Source: Tranquillimonas alkanivorans
Lineage (GTDB): Bacteria; Pseudomonadota; Alphaproteobacteria; Rhodobacterales; Rhodobacteraceae
Reading direction: 5' to 3'
Assembly (NCBI RefSeq): GCF_900115595.1
Contig: NZ_FOXA01000001.1
Span: 496,001 to 560,000, forward strand
Length of the DNA: 64,000 bases
The number at the start of each line of letters is the position of its first letter. Positions within the stretch are counted from its first letter, which is position 1. Below the pieces are notes generated by a model. It saw only the letters and a list, made by a program, of their open reading frames with translations. It made no database searches and had not been told where the DNA came from. The translations under genes and the position numbers were made by a program. Shown in pieces: positions 18,038 through 26,207 of the stretch.

Positions 18038-18649
18038 ATGGCGAACCATCTCTACAAGGGCGATCTGCCCGCCGGGCTGGACCTGGGACCGGTGGTCGCC
18101 ATCGACTGCGAAACGATGGGGCTCAACCCGCACCGCGACCGGCTGTGCCTGGTGCAGATGTCGGGCGGCGACGGGAACGCGCACCTCGTCCAGATCGAGA
18201 AGGGCCAGACCGAGGCGCCGAACCTCAGCGCGATGCTGCGCGATCCGAACGTGTTGAAGCTGTTCCACTTCGGCCGCTTCGACATCGCGGTGATGTACCA
18301 CGCCTTCGGCGCGCTGGCCGCTCCGGTCTACTGCACCAAGATCGCGTCGAAGCTGACCCGCACGTACACCGACCGGCACGGGCTGAAGAACCTGACGCAG
18401 GAGCTGCTGGAAATCGACATCTCGAAGCAGCAGCAGATGAGCGACTGGGGCGCCGAGACGCTGACCGACGCGCAACTGGACTACGCCGCTTCGGACGTGC
18501 TGCATCTGCACAAGCTGAAGGACCGGCTGGACGACCGGCTTCGCCGCGAGGGCCGTGTCGAGCTGGCGCAGGCCTGTTTCGAGTTCCTGCCCACGCGCGC
18601 CAAGCTCGACCTTGAAGGCTGGCCCGAGATCGACGTCTTCGCTCACTGA
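18038..18649 (+). CDS. rnd: Ribonuclease D-type 3'-5' exonuclease (short form)
   Basis: This 203-residue protein is a single DEDD exonuclease domain without the HRDC domains of E. coli RNase D. Catalytic residues are visible: Asp23 and Glu25 in 'AIDCETMGL', Asp82 in 'GRFDIAVM', and Tyr149/Asp153 in 'LDYAASDVL', which makes it the DEDDy type. It should trim 3' ends of stable RNAs. Alphaproteobacteria commonly carry this short form immediately before the lpt genes, as here. A purine-rich GACAGGGGA stretch lies 9 bases upstream of the ATG. Confidence 0.88.
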   Translation: MANHLYKGDLPAGLDLGPVVAIDCETMGLNPHRDRLCLVQMSGGDGNAHLVQIEKGQTEAPNLSAMLRDPNVLKLFHFGRFDIAVMYHAFGALAAPVYCTKIASKLTRTYTDRHGLKNLTQELLEIDISKQQQMSDWGAETLTDAQLDYAASDVLHLHKLKDRLDDRLRREGRVELAQACFEFLPTRAKLDLEGWPEIDVFAH

Positions 18650-18731
18650 ACGGTCAATTTCCGCGGATTGCCTTCTTTACGGGCATCCGCGCTGCTACCT
18701 GTTCGGGCGGAACGATCCGGGAGCGCGGCCT

Positions 18732-19340
18732 CTGGCCTATGACAACACATATTCGCGCGTCGTCGCGTGGCTGAAGATCGCGTTGCCCCTGATCGCGCTG
18801 GCGATCCTGTCCACGCTGTTCATGTTCTCGCGCCAGTACGACCCCGAGGCGGCGATCCCGTTCTCCGAGGCCGAGGTCGAGGAAATCCTGCAGGAACAGC
18901 GCGTGCGCGAGCCCCGCTATGCCGGCATGACCCGCGACGGGGCGGCGGTGCGCATTTCGGCCGACGCCGCGCAGCCCGACCGCGATGCGCCGGCGCGGTT
19001 GACCGCCCGCGCGCTGGAAGGACGGGTCGAGACGCCGGACGGCGGCTGGCTGGACATCCGGGCCGGCGCCGGTGGCATCGACCAGACCGCCGACACCGCC
19101 CGCATGGAGCAGGACGTGCGCATCGAGACCTCGACCGGCTACCGGATCGAGACCGACACGCTGACCACGGCGCTCGACGCGACATCGGTCGCCTCGGACG
19201 GCGCGGTGACGGCCGAGGGGCCGCCGGGCGAGCTGATCGCCGGGCGCATGGAGATGCGGCCCGTGGAGGGACAGGCGGACCGGTACGTGCTGGATTTCAC
19301 AGACGGCGTTCGGCTGCTATATGTCCCGCCAGGTGAGTAA
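18732..19340 (+). CDS. lptC: LPS export ABC transporter periplasmic protein LptC
   Basis: LptC is a single-pass inner-membrane protein that receives LPS from the LptB2FG extractor and hands it to LptA. The frame holds a membrane helix in 'VVAWLKIALPLIALAILSTL' near its beginning and a periplasmic beta-jellyroll-like region. No ATG, GTG or TTG is well placed. The conserved LptC N-terminus (Asp-Asn-x-Tyr-Ser-Arg) points to CTG 18732 ('CTG GCC TAT GAC AAC'), with GGGAGCG about 6 bases upstream. The in-frame GTG at 18555 lies inside rnd and would add an unlikely 59 residues. The product would be 202 residues. lptA and lptB follow. Confidence 0.8.
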   Translation: MAYDNTYSRVVAWLKIALPLIALAILSTLFMFSRQYDPEAAIPFSEAEVEEILQEQRVREPRYAGMTRDGAAVRISADAAQPDRDAPARLTARALEGRVETPDGGWLDIRAGAGGIDQTADTARMEQDVRIETSTGYRIETDTLTTALDATSVASDGAVTAEGPPGELIAGRMEMRPVEGQADRYVLDFTDGVRLLYVPPGE

Positions 19341-19350
19341 GGGGTTCCCC

Positions 19351-19839
19351 GTGAGACATCTCAAGACCATCGTGACCGCCGCCGCGCTTGCCCTCGGCAC
19401 CGCCGCCTTCGGCCAGGGCGCCGAGGTCGCGCTTGGCGGGCTGCGGCAGGATCCGGGGCTTCCGGTCGAGGTCACGTCCGACAACCTGCGCGTCGACCAG
19501 AGCGACGGCAGCGCGACGTTCTCGGGCAACGTTCTGGTCAGCCAAGGCGAGATGCGCCTGACCGCCGGCGAGGTCGAGGTGATCTATGCCCCCATCGGCG
19601 GCCGGATCGCCGAGTTGCGCGCCACCGGCGGCGTGACGCTGGTGGCGGGCGAAGAGGCGGCGGAAAGTCAGGAGGCCGTCTATACCATCGACAGCGGCGA
19701 GGTCGTGATGACGGGCGATGTCGTCCTGACCCAGGGCGCGAACGCGCTGTCGTCGAACCGCCTGACCCTCGACCTGACCGAGGGCACCGGCGTCATGGAA
19801 GGCCGCGTGCGCACGGTGTTCCAGACCGGCGGGGACTGA
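19351..19839 (+). CDS. lptA: LPS transport periplasmic protein LptA
   Basis: The 162-residue product has a signal peptide ('VRHLKTIVTAAALALGTAAFG') and an OstA/LptA-type repeat domain: 'VEVTSDNLRVDQSDGSATFS' and 'GNVLVSQGEMRLTAGEVEV' are typical. It would polymerise into the periplasmic bridge that carries LPS from LptC to LptD. I chose GTG 19351, which has AAGGGG 6 bases upstream and places the signal peptide at the N-terminus. An ATG at 19321 would overlap lptC and add ten residues. It ends two bases before the lptB start. Confidence 0.85.
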   Translation: MRHLKTIVTAAALALGTAAFGQGAEVALGGLRQDPGLPVEVTSDNLRVDQSDGSATFSGNVLVSQGEMRLTAGEVEVIYAPIGGRIAELRATGGVTLVAGEEAAESQEAVYTIDSGEVVMTGDVVLTQGANALSSNRLTLDLTEGTGVMEGRVRTVFQTGGD

Positions 19840-19841
19840 CG

Positions 19842-20600
19842 GTGCCCGCCCCCGACCTGAAGATCGCGGCCCGCGGCGTCGGCCTCGAGGTCCGCCACCT
19901 GCGCAAGAGCTACCGCAAGCGTCCGGTGATCCGCGACGTGAGCATGGAGCTTGCCCGGGGCGAGGTCGTCGCGCTGCTGGGGCCGAACGGGTCGGGCAAG
20001 ACCACCTGCTTCTATTCCATTGCCGGGCTCGTGCAGCCCGAGGGCGGACAGGTGATGATCGAGGGGCGCGAGGTCACGCGCCTGCCGATGTACCGGCGCG
20101 CCAAGCTGGGGATCGGCTACCTTCCTCAGGAGGTGTCGATCTTTCGGGGACTGGACGTGGAGGACAACATCCTCGCCATCCTTGAAATCAGCGAACCCGA
20201 CCGCACCCGCCGCCGCGAACGGCTGGAAGAGCTGCTGTCGGACTTCTCGATCGAGCATCTGCGCCACACGCCCGCGGCCGCGCTGTCGGGCGGCGAACGG
20301 CGGCGGGCCGAGATCGCGCGCTGCCTCGCCGCAAATCCCCGCTACCTGCTGCTCGACGAACCGTTCGCCGGCGTCGATCCGATCGCGGTGGCCGAGATTC
20401 GCACTCTGGTGGCCGACCTCAAGACGCGGGGCATCGGCGTGCTCATCACCGACCACAACGTGCGCGAGACGCTGGGCGTGGTCGATCGCGCCTACATCCT
20501 GCACGACGGCACGATCCTGATGAGCGGCACGAGCGACGAGGTCGTGCGCGACGAGAACGTGCAGCGCGTCTATCTCGGGCAGGGTTTCCGACTGTCCTGA
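19842..20600 (+). CDS. lptB: LPS export ABC transporter ATP-binding protein LptB
   Basis: This 252-residue ABC ATPase has Walker A 'GPNGSGKTT' at 47-55, the LptB-type Q-loop region 'GYLPQEVSIFRGL', the ABC signature 'LSGGERRR', Walker B 'YLLLDEP' followed by 'FAGVDPIAV', and the H-loop in 'LITDHNVRETL'; the last two segments are diagnostic for LptB. It powers LPS extraction from the inner membrane together with LptF and LptG, which are not in this window. It starts at GTG 19842, directly after lptA. The usual neighbour rpoN does not follow. Confidence 0.95.
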   Translation: MPAPDLKIAARGVGLEVRHLRKSYRKRPVIRDVSMELARGEVVALLGPNGSGKTTCFYSIAGLVQPEGGQVMIEGREVTRLPMYRRAKLGIGYLPQEVSIFRGLDVEDNILAILEISEPDRTRRRERLEELLSDFSIEHLRHTPAAALSGGERRRAEIARCLAANPRYLLLDEPFAGVDPIAVAEIRTLVADLKTRGIGVLITDHNVRETLGVVDRAYILHDGTILMSGTSDEVVRDENVQRVYLGQGFRLS

Positions 20601-20833
20601 TTCTGCTGCACTGCCGCGACGACAAGGCGTTGACACCGCGATGCCTTCCGTCGCCAAATGGCCCCGATGAGCGAACCGACCTCCCTCGTTCGTGCCGGCC
20701 CTGCGCAAGGGCGCGCACATCGCACTGCGCAGCGGCGCCGGCTTATCATCAGCGACATCCCGGTCATGAAAACCCTATAGCGATCGGCCGTCGAAAGGCG
20801 GCGGGCGCCCCCCTCTGCAAATAAGGAGACGTG
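20601..20833. other. Gene-free gap between lptB and hpf
   Basis: This 233-base stretch has no convincing reading frame and no clear hairpin terminator. It must hold the hpf promoter, because an AAGGAG ribosome site lies just before the hpf start. A possible -10 element, TATAGC, lies at 20776-20781, but no good -35 matches it. In many proteobacteria rpoN occupies this position; here nothing resembling rpoN remains. Confidence 0.5.
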
Positions 20834-21415
20834 ATGCGGTACCAGATCAGCGGCAAGCAAATCGACATCGGCGAAGCGCTGCAGACCCATGTCAGGACCG
20901 AAATCGACGCCGTGATCGAGAAGTATCCGGGCCGCCCCACCGACGCGATGGTGGTATTCTCAAAAAGCGGGCACGAATACTGCTGCGAAGCGGTGGTGCA
21001 CCTGTCGACGGGCCTGACCGTGCAGGCGAAAGGCGTGGCGCCCGAAATCTATGCCGCGTTCGACCAGTCGAACACGAAGATGGAAAAGCAGCTGCGGCGC
21101 TACAAGCGGCGGCTGAAGGATCATCACAAGGAACGCGCGCAGCCGGTTGAGCTTTCCGCGGCATCCTCCTATATCCTCGCCGGATCGACGGAGACCGATG
21201 ACGAATCCGAACCGGAGAGCCTGCAACCCATGATCATCGCCGAGATGGAGACGCGGATACCTTCGCTGTCCGTGGGCGAAGCGGTCATGCAGATGGAACT
21301 GGCGGGGGCCCCGGTGCTCGTCTTCCGCAACGAAAAGCAGGATACCGGCGTCAATATCGTCTATCGGCGCGATGATGGTAACATCGGGTGGATCGACCCG
21401 GGCAGTGCAAACTGA
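20834..21415 (+). CDS. hpf: Ribosome hibernation promoting factor, long form (HPF)
   Basis: This 193-residue protein has an N-terminal HPF/RaiA domain ('MRYQISGKQIDIGEALQTHV', then 'LRRYKRRLKDHHK' near residues 88-100) joined by a variable linker to a C-terminal domain ('LSVGEAVMQMEL', 'VFRNEKQDTGVNIVYRRDDG'). The second domain marks the long form, which dimerises 70S ribosomes into 100S particles in stationary phase. The start is ATG 20834 with AAGGAG 5 bases upstream; a GTG immediately before it is less likely. ptsN follows 37 bases downstream. Confidence 0.93.
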   Translation: MRYQISGKQIDIGEALQTHVRTEIDAVIEKYPGRPTDAMVVFSKSGHEYCCEAVVHLSTGLTVQAKGVAPEIYAAFDQSNTKMEKQLRRYKRRLKDHHKERAQPVELSAASSYILAGSTETDDESEPESLQPMIIAEMETRIPSLSVGEAVMQMELAGAPVLVFRNEKQDTGVNIVYRRDDGNIGWIDPGSAN

Positions 21416-21452
21416 TGACGGACGGCGGCTGATCGTCCGAAAGCAGAGCGAT

Positions 21453-21917
21453 ATGGATCTTTCGACGATATTGAAACCGGCTGCGGTGCGGGTCGTGGGT
21501 AGCCTCACGAGCAAGAAGCGCCTTTTCCACCAACTCGGCGAAATCGCCGAGACGAGTTATGGCATCGCGGCGGCCCCGGCCGTCGACGCGCTTCTGGACC
21601 GCGAAAGCCTGGGTCCGACCGGCGTGGGCCACGGCGTCGCCCTGCCCCACGCCCGGATATCGGGAATCGACCAGGTGCGGGGCGTCTTCCTGAAGGTGGA
21701 GAAACCGCTGGAGTTCGACTCGGTCGACCGGCAACCGGTGGACCTGGTGTTCGCGCTGTTCGCCCCCGAAGCGGCGGGCGTTGAGCATCTGAAGGCGCTG
21801 GCGCTGGTGTCCCGCACGATGCGCGACCCCAACGTCTGCGCCAAGCTGCGCGCCAACGAAGACCCGGTCACGCTGCACGCCGTACTGACCGAGTGGCCGC
21901 GTACACAGGCCGCCTGA
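21453..21917 (+). CDS. ptsN: PTS IIA-like nitrogen regulatory protein PtsN (EIIA-Ntr)
   Basis: This 154-residue protein is an EIIA domain of the fructose/mannitol type. The phosphorylated His is at about 66 in 'GVALPHARIS', and 'VFALFAPEAAGVEHLKALA' near 96-114 is a family landmark. PtsN relays phosphate from EI-Ntr and NPr and regulates potassium uptake and nitrogen- or stress-related functions; it does not transport sugar. The start is ATG 21453 ('MDLSTILKP'). The codons upstream of it in the same frame overlap hpf and look non-coding. A strong inverted repeat follows the gene. Confidence 0.92.
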   Translation: MDLSTILKPAAVRVVGSLTSKKRLFHQLGEIAETSYGIAAAPAVDALLDRESLGPTGVGHGVALPHARISGIDQVRGVFLKVEKPLEFDSVDRQPVDLVFALFAPEAAGVEHLKALALVSRTMRDPNVCAKLRANEDPVTLHAVLTEWPRTQAA

Positions 21918-21923
21918 TCCCGT

Positions 21924-21949
21924 GCGCCCGGCGGTCTATCGCCGGGCGC
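21924..21949. terminator. Perfect 10-bp inverted repeat between convergent ptsN and sulfotransferase genes
   Basis: GCGCCCGGCG (21924-21933) and CGCCGGGCGC (21940-21949) pair completely around the loop GTCTAT. It starts 6 bases after the ptsN stop and overlaps the last codons of the convergent gene ending at 21936. It lacks a T-run on either side, so it may serve as a transcript-end stabiliser or an inefficient bidirectional terminator. Confidence 0.5.
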
Positions 21950-23348
21950 CGAACCCGAACATCATGAAATCTCTCTGATAGACGTCGCGCACCGCCGCTT
22001 CGACCTCGGCGTCGTGGATGTCGTCGAGCGTGAACGGCTCCACTGGCGCAACCGGGGGGAGCGGGGGCGCCTTGATCCCGATCCGGTCGGCCAAGGCGGG
22101 CAACTCCTCGGCCAACTCGGTCTCGCGCAGGATGGCGTCGGGCAGCATGAACTGCGCCATGCCCTGCACCAGCGCCGTCTGCGTGGCCCAGTCCGGCTGA
22201 ACCTTCACGCCCGTCTGGCCGCCCAGGTTTCCCTTCAGGAAGCGCAGGAAGCCAAGAAACGCGGCCCTGTGGGCGGCGGCGTCATACTCCAGCCCGGGAC
22301 CCTCTTCGGGGATCGGCACGCTGTACTGCGTGCGCAGCGTCTCCCTCAACACGCCGAACGCGTCGGGGCCGGGCGTCAGGATGCGGCGGCAGAACACGTC
22401 ATGGATCCGATCTGTCGGGTGCCGCAGAACGGTGAAGGTGCGATGGCCGGCGTTTTCTCGCTTCCACCGGCGCAGGTCCTTCTGGGTCATGCCACGCACA
22501 GGCGCTCCGCCGAGTTCCGCCAACCAGCGCTCGACCCGTCCCTCCGGCCCGCCCGGCACCGGCATGTAAAGAAGCGGCGCTGCGCCCGCCGCGATGTACG
22601 ACCGCACGGCCGGTCCGCGCGCCGGTTCGTAGTTCGGGATGCGGTCCAGCGCGAACGGGTCGAGGTCGCGCAGCATCTCTGCCATCTCGTCGTAGTTCTC
22701 AACCTTGTCGCGCAGCGGCGCGGGGTTCTGGACCTTGGTCTTGTCCGAAAGCTGCGACAGCCGCCCGTCCAGCCCCAGGAAGCGCGCGATGCCGTTGAGC
22801 ACCTCGACATCCTGGATGTCGTCATAGTCCAGCCGAAATGCGGTCTGGCCGGAGGTCTGGAGCGCACGGGTCAGGCGGCTCTGGAAGTCGGCGATCCGTT
22901 CGAGATGCCGAGTGAAGGGTGCGGGATCGAAGCGAACCGTGGCACGGCGGGCCTGCTTCATGTCGCCCAGCCGCCACTGCCCCGTCTGGCGGGCGATCTG
23001 CAGGCTGACGAAACTGTCGAGCGGGTTGCGCGTCAGCACGACCTTGCCGCAGCGGGTGTCGGACAGGCAGTGCGCCATGATCCGGGGATCGTGTTCGCTG
23101 AAGAACCGGAAGCCGGCCATCCCCTCGCTCCGCGCCCGCATTTCGGACAACAGGCGCAGCGGGTCTTCCTCCCGCTCGGCCAGCGTCATTCCCGCCATGC
23201 GGTCGCGCCCCGCCTGCCCCATGAATTGCGGATTGAACGCTTCGCCCCACATGCGCAGGCCGGGCAACTCGCCCAGGTTCGCTTCAAGGAAGTTGGAGCC
23301 GGTGCGCATCTCGGCGAACACGACGAAGTAGTCGAAGCGCGCGTTCAT
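21936..23348 (-). CDS. Tandem sulfotransferase-like protein
   Basis: The 470-residue protein appears to contain two sulfotransferase-related halves. The N-terminal half has 'VVFAEMRTGSNFLEANLG' (P-loop-like, NodH/Stf0-type) and 'VVLTRNPLDSFVSLQIARQT' (3'-phosphate site). The C-terminal half has 'HRTFTVLRHPTDRIHDVF', the arginine/serine-type second motif of a Sulfotransfer_2 domain, but its P-loop is weak. PAPS-dependent sulfation of a glycan is the likely activity of the first half. Its ATG overlaps the upstream GT14-type gene by ATGA, so it is translated with a glycosyltransferase operon. cysQ, for disposal of the PAP by-product, is in the same locus. Confidence 0.75.
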   Translation of the reverse strand: MNARFDYFVVFAEMRTGSNFLEANLGELPGLRMWGEAFNPQFMGQAGRDRMAGMTLAEREEDPLRLLSEMRARSEGMAGFRFFSEHDPRIMAHCLSDTRCGKVVLTRNPLDSFVSLQIARQTGQWRLGDMKQARRATVRFDPAPFTRHLERIADFQSRLTRALQTSGQTAFRLDYDDIQDVEVLNGIARFLGLDGRLSQLSDKTKVQNPAPLRDKVENYDEMAEMLRDLDPFALDRIPNYEPARGPAVRSYIAAGAAPLLYMPVPGGPEGRVERWLAELGGAPVRGMTQKDLRRWKRENAGHRTFTVLRHPTDRIHDVFCRRILTPGPDAFGVLRETLRTQYSVPIPEEGPGLEYDAAAHRAAFLGFLRFLKGNLGGQTGVKVQPDWATQTALVQGMAQFMLPDAILRETELAEELPALADRIGIKAPPLPPVAPVEPFTLDDIHDAEVEAAVRDVYQRDFMMFGFGARR

Positions 23349-25045
23349 GCGCTGGCCTCGATCGCTGGTTCACCCACGTCCGCCGTGGGCGTGGCAAGCG
23401 GGCTGACCGGGAAGTCGCCCATCAGGTAGGGCTGCATGCCCTGATTGCGAAGCTCTTGCAGGAAACGGCCGAAGCCGTCGAGCCGCGCCATGCGCGGCAT
23501 GTCGGTCAGCTTGCGCGCGACGCGCGGCCCGATCTCGGCGATGATGTCCTCCAGGGGTTCGGCGGGCGCCTCGATGAAATCCGACATCGTCCAGATGCGC
23601 ACCCGCGCCTTCACGTGCGGCCCCCGCAGCATTTGCAGGTGGGCGCTTTCGATCTTCTGAAGCCGCGCGGCCTCTTTCCGGGTCTCCTCGAACGGGCGGT
23701 TCGAGTGGAAAAGCGGCACCGCCCAGGCGCCGCTGACGACCCAGACCGAGGCGTTGGGGTCGTGCGTGAAGAAGCCGCCGATGCGCTGCGCGTCGCGCGG
23801 GCCGAACAGGAAGCTCTGGTGTTCGCCGCGCGTGTTCCACAGCAGGCTCGTCAGGAACGCCTCGGGATTGTAGTCGCGCAGGGCGGCGCTGTCGCTCAGT
23901 GCCCCCGCATAGACGCGCTGCTCATCCGCGAAGTCGGCTCGCGCGGGACCATAGAGGTGGCCGTGCGCCCGCGCCCCGGTCGTGCGATGAAGCCACGGCG
24001 CGAAGTCGGCGAAGATGTCACCGAAGCCCTGGAAAACCGAGTACGGCGCGCAGGTCTTTCCGTTTTCGCGCCGGTTGCTGGGAAACCGACTTTGCATGTA
24101 AAGCCCCGGCCGCCCGCGTGTGCGCCGCTCGACCGCACCCGAAAACACGCGGTCGATCTTGCCCGGGTTCGGCTCGGCCAGGCTCCGCGTTTCGGGGTCG
24201 CTGGACAGGAACACGTCGTACAGCCTGTCGGCCCGCGCCCAGATCTTGCGCGCCACGAAGCAGTCCGAGCGGCGCAGAAGCTGGAGATGGTCGTTGTAGA
24301 AGACGTGTGGCTTGCCCTGGAAGTCGAACTTGCTGAGCGTGAGCGACCGGCTCTCGATCTGCTGCGAGTGGCGCCGTGAGAGCGTCTGGAAATAGCTTTC
24401 GTCCGGGATCCAGACGCGCCGGAAGTAGCGGTCGAACTCCGGCCGGTCGGGGTCGGTCAGGATCGCCTCCAGCGTCTGCCGCGACAGGCACCACCACTGC
24501 GACCCCATGTGCGGGACCAGCCCGGCCGGGATACGCCGCCGCAGGCCCAGCCGCCGCTGCAGCCGCACGTACCCGTCGAAAAGGCGTCGCTGCTTCTTCC
24601 ACGAGAACGGGAAGCGCAGCGTGAAACGCTCTTCATCCAATCCGCCGACGGTCCACGGCACGTCGCGAGTCGTGACGCTTTCGATGAAGTCGTGCCCCGG
24701 CCGCGCCGCCAAGTACACCTTGAGCTCGTCCACCGGGCGCAGCGGCAGGCACGAGCCGGAGGCGAGGTAGACGTGCTGCACCTCGGGGAAGTCCGCCAGC
24801 ATCCGCTCGGCCGCCGAGATGGTGGCGGCGACCAGAGACCACGTGCCCCAGTCGCACTGGTAGCGGTCCGAGAAGCGCACGTTCTCGAACCCCGCCATCG
24901 CCTTGCAGAACCGGCGATGGCGATGCTGCGGCACGCGCTTGTCCACGTGGATCACCACCGGGCAGCCGCGCTCGGCCCAGTGGCTGGCCACCTGCGCCGC
25001 CCGGTGCAACGCGGTGTGGCAAAGCATGACGATGCCGACCGTCAC
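23345..25045 (-). CDS. GT14 (core-2/I-branching-type) glycosyltransferase with DUF5927-type C-terminal region
   Basis: This 566-residue protein starts with 'VTVGIVMLCHTALHRAAQVA' and has 'VIHVDKRVP', 'VYLASGSCLPLRPV', 'GSQWWCLSR' and 'WIPDESYFQTL', the set of landmarks of the branching beta-1,6-N-acetylglucosaminyltransferase domain (residues ~1-290). The remaining ~270 residues match the DUF5927 region that often accompanies it in Rhodobacterales. GTG 25045 is chosen because it overlaps the stop of the upstream glycosyltransferase as GTGA; a longer frame would invade that gene. The donor sugar is unknown. The next gene, a sulfotransferase, overlaps by ATGA. Confidence 0.82.
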   Translation of the reverse strand: MTVGIVMLCHTALHRAAQVASHWAERGCPVVIHVDKRVPQHRHRRFCKAMAGFENVRFSDRYQCDWGTWSLVAATISAAERMLADFPEVQHVYLASGSCLPLRPVDELKVYLAARPGHDFIESVTTRDVPWTVGGLDEERFTLRFPFSWKKQRRLFDGYVRLQRRLGLRRRIPAGLVPHMGSQWWCLSRQTLEAILTDPDRPEFDRYFRRVWIPDESYFQTLSRRHSQQIESRSLTLSKFDFQGKPHVFYNDHLQLLRRSDCFVARKIWARADRLYDVFLSSDPETRSLAEPNPGKIDRVFSGAVERRTRGRPGLYMQSRFPSNRRENGKTCAPYSVFQGFGDIFADFAPWLHRTTGARAHGHLYGPARADFADEQRVYAGALSDSAALRDYNPEAFLTSLLWNTRGEHQSFLFGPRDAQRIGGFFTHDPNASVWVVSGAWAVPLFHSNRPFEETRKEAARLQKIESAHLQMLRGPHVKARVRIWTMSDFIEAPAEPLEDIIAEIGPRVARKLTDMPRMARLDGFGRFLQELRNQGMQPYLMGDFPVSPLATPTADVGEPAIEASA

Positions 25046-26046
25046 GCCCAGTTCCCCTTCGACATCAGGCCCAGGATCTCGAGCTGGCGCCAGTTGATGT
25101 ACTTCTCGGACCAGCGGCACCAGAGGTCCGCGTCTTCCCCGTCGCGGTAAGCACGGTATTCGCGTCCTCCGGCGTAATGCTCCCCGCGCCGCATCTCTTC
25201 GGCCGCCTTTTCGCCTAGCGTGTGCAGGAACTTGGCGTGCAACAGGCAGCCCGACGTGATCTCGCCGCCCGACTGGTCGTAGACCAGGTTCAACCCCCGC
25301 GGCAGCAGCATGTGGGTCGAGCTGGCATAGGCGTAGCTGCGCTTCCACTTCACCAGCGGGATCTTGTTAAGCGCGGGCGCGAGGTGGGGCTTGTCGGCGA
25401 AGAACGTCCGCGCGCGCGGACCGCCCTGGATCCAGAGGTTCCGGAACAGCGGGTTCTTCGAGATCACGTAGTTGCCCGAGTCGAACCACTCGGCCACCTC
25501 GAACGGGTCCTGCCCCTCGCGATACGGTTGCGCCGATACCGGCCCCTTCGGGTACATGTCCAGCAGCATCGCCCCGAACGAGCGCAGCGACGACGCCTCG
25601 AGCCATTCGCAAAGTGCCTTGAGCGGGCGCGCGTCGCAGAACGGGAAGACCAGGAACTCGTCCACGTCCACCGTCAGCGCCCAGTGCCCATGCGCGTGGC
25701 GGCGCAACAGCCAGTTCATCCAGTCGATGCCGAAGCCTGCGGCCTTGTAGCTCGCCCCCGTGGTCCAGAGCGATACGTCGTCCTGCTGCGCCAGGTAGTC
25801 GGCCGAGCCGTCGTCGGACCCGTTGTCCACCATGAGGAAGTGATCGACCCCCATCTCGCGGTAGTAGCGCAGGAAGTACGGCAGGCGGATGCGCTCGTTC
25901 CGGACGGTCGAGAACAGAAGGACCTCCTGCCGGCCGATGCGGGGCGTGCGGTCGGCGCGTGCCGTCAACTCCCGCCGCTTGCGGAAGGCGCGAAGCAGCC
26001 GGTACTTACGGCGCAGGCGCAGTCGATAGGCCTCGACCACGCCCAT
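25042..26046 (-). CDS. Glycosyltransferase (GT2/GT92-like, 'Glyco_tranf_2_4' type)
   Basis: This 334-residue protein has 'VLLFSTVRNERIRLPYFLRY' (GT-A nucleotide-binding strand), 'FLMVDNGSDDGS' near 70-81, and the metal-binding 'LTVDVDEFLVFP' near 125-136. It is close in sequence to its neighbour at 26208-27239: both contain 'DVSLW', 'DWxNWLL', 'FGAxxLDxYP', 'LNKxPLVKWxRxYAY' and 'STHxxLPRxLNLxYD'. It presumably adds a sugar to the same glycan as the downstream GT14-type enzyme. It is separated from its paralogue by a 161-base gap, so it may have its own promoter. Confidence 0.85.
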   Translation of the reverse strand: MGVVEAYRLRLRRKYRLLRAFRKRRELTARADRTPRIGRQEVLLFSTVRNERIRLPYFLRYYREMGVDHFLMVDNGSDDGSADYLAQQDDVSLWTTGASYKAAGFGIDWMNWLLRRHAHGHWALTVDVDEFLVFPFCDARPLKALCEWLEASSLRSFGAMLLDMYPKGPVSAQPYREGQDPFEVAEWFDSGNYVISKNPLFRNLWIQGGPRARTFFADKPHLAPALNKIPLVKWKRSYAYASSTHMLLPRGLNLVYDQSGGEITSGCLLHAKFLHTLGEKAAEEMRRGEHYAGGREYRAYRDGEDADLWCRWSEKYINWRQLEILGLMSKGNWA

Positions 26047-26207
26047 CTCAGGCCGCTCCGCCCGGGCGGCAGCCCGGTCCCGCGCCGCGCGCTGTCATAC
26101 GATGCGTCGATCCGTGTCTCATCCCGAGCGGCATGATGCGGCCGCGACGGCGCGATAGGAACAGCCTTGCGCCGACGGCGTGCGAATAACCGGCAAGTGG
26201 CGCAGCG

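Noticed and set aside
20753-20781. hpf promoter with -10 TATAGC
   Set aside because: No acceptable -35 hexamer lies at 16-18 bases upstream, so the call would rest on the -10 alone.
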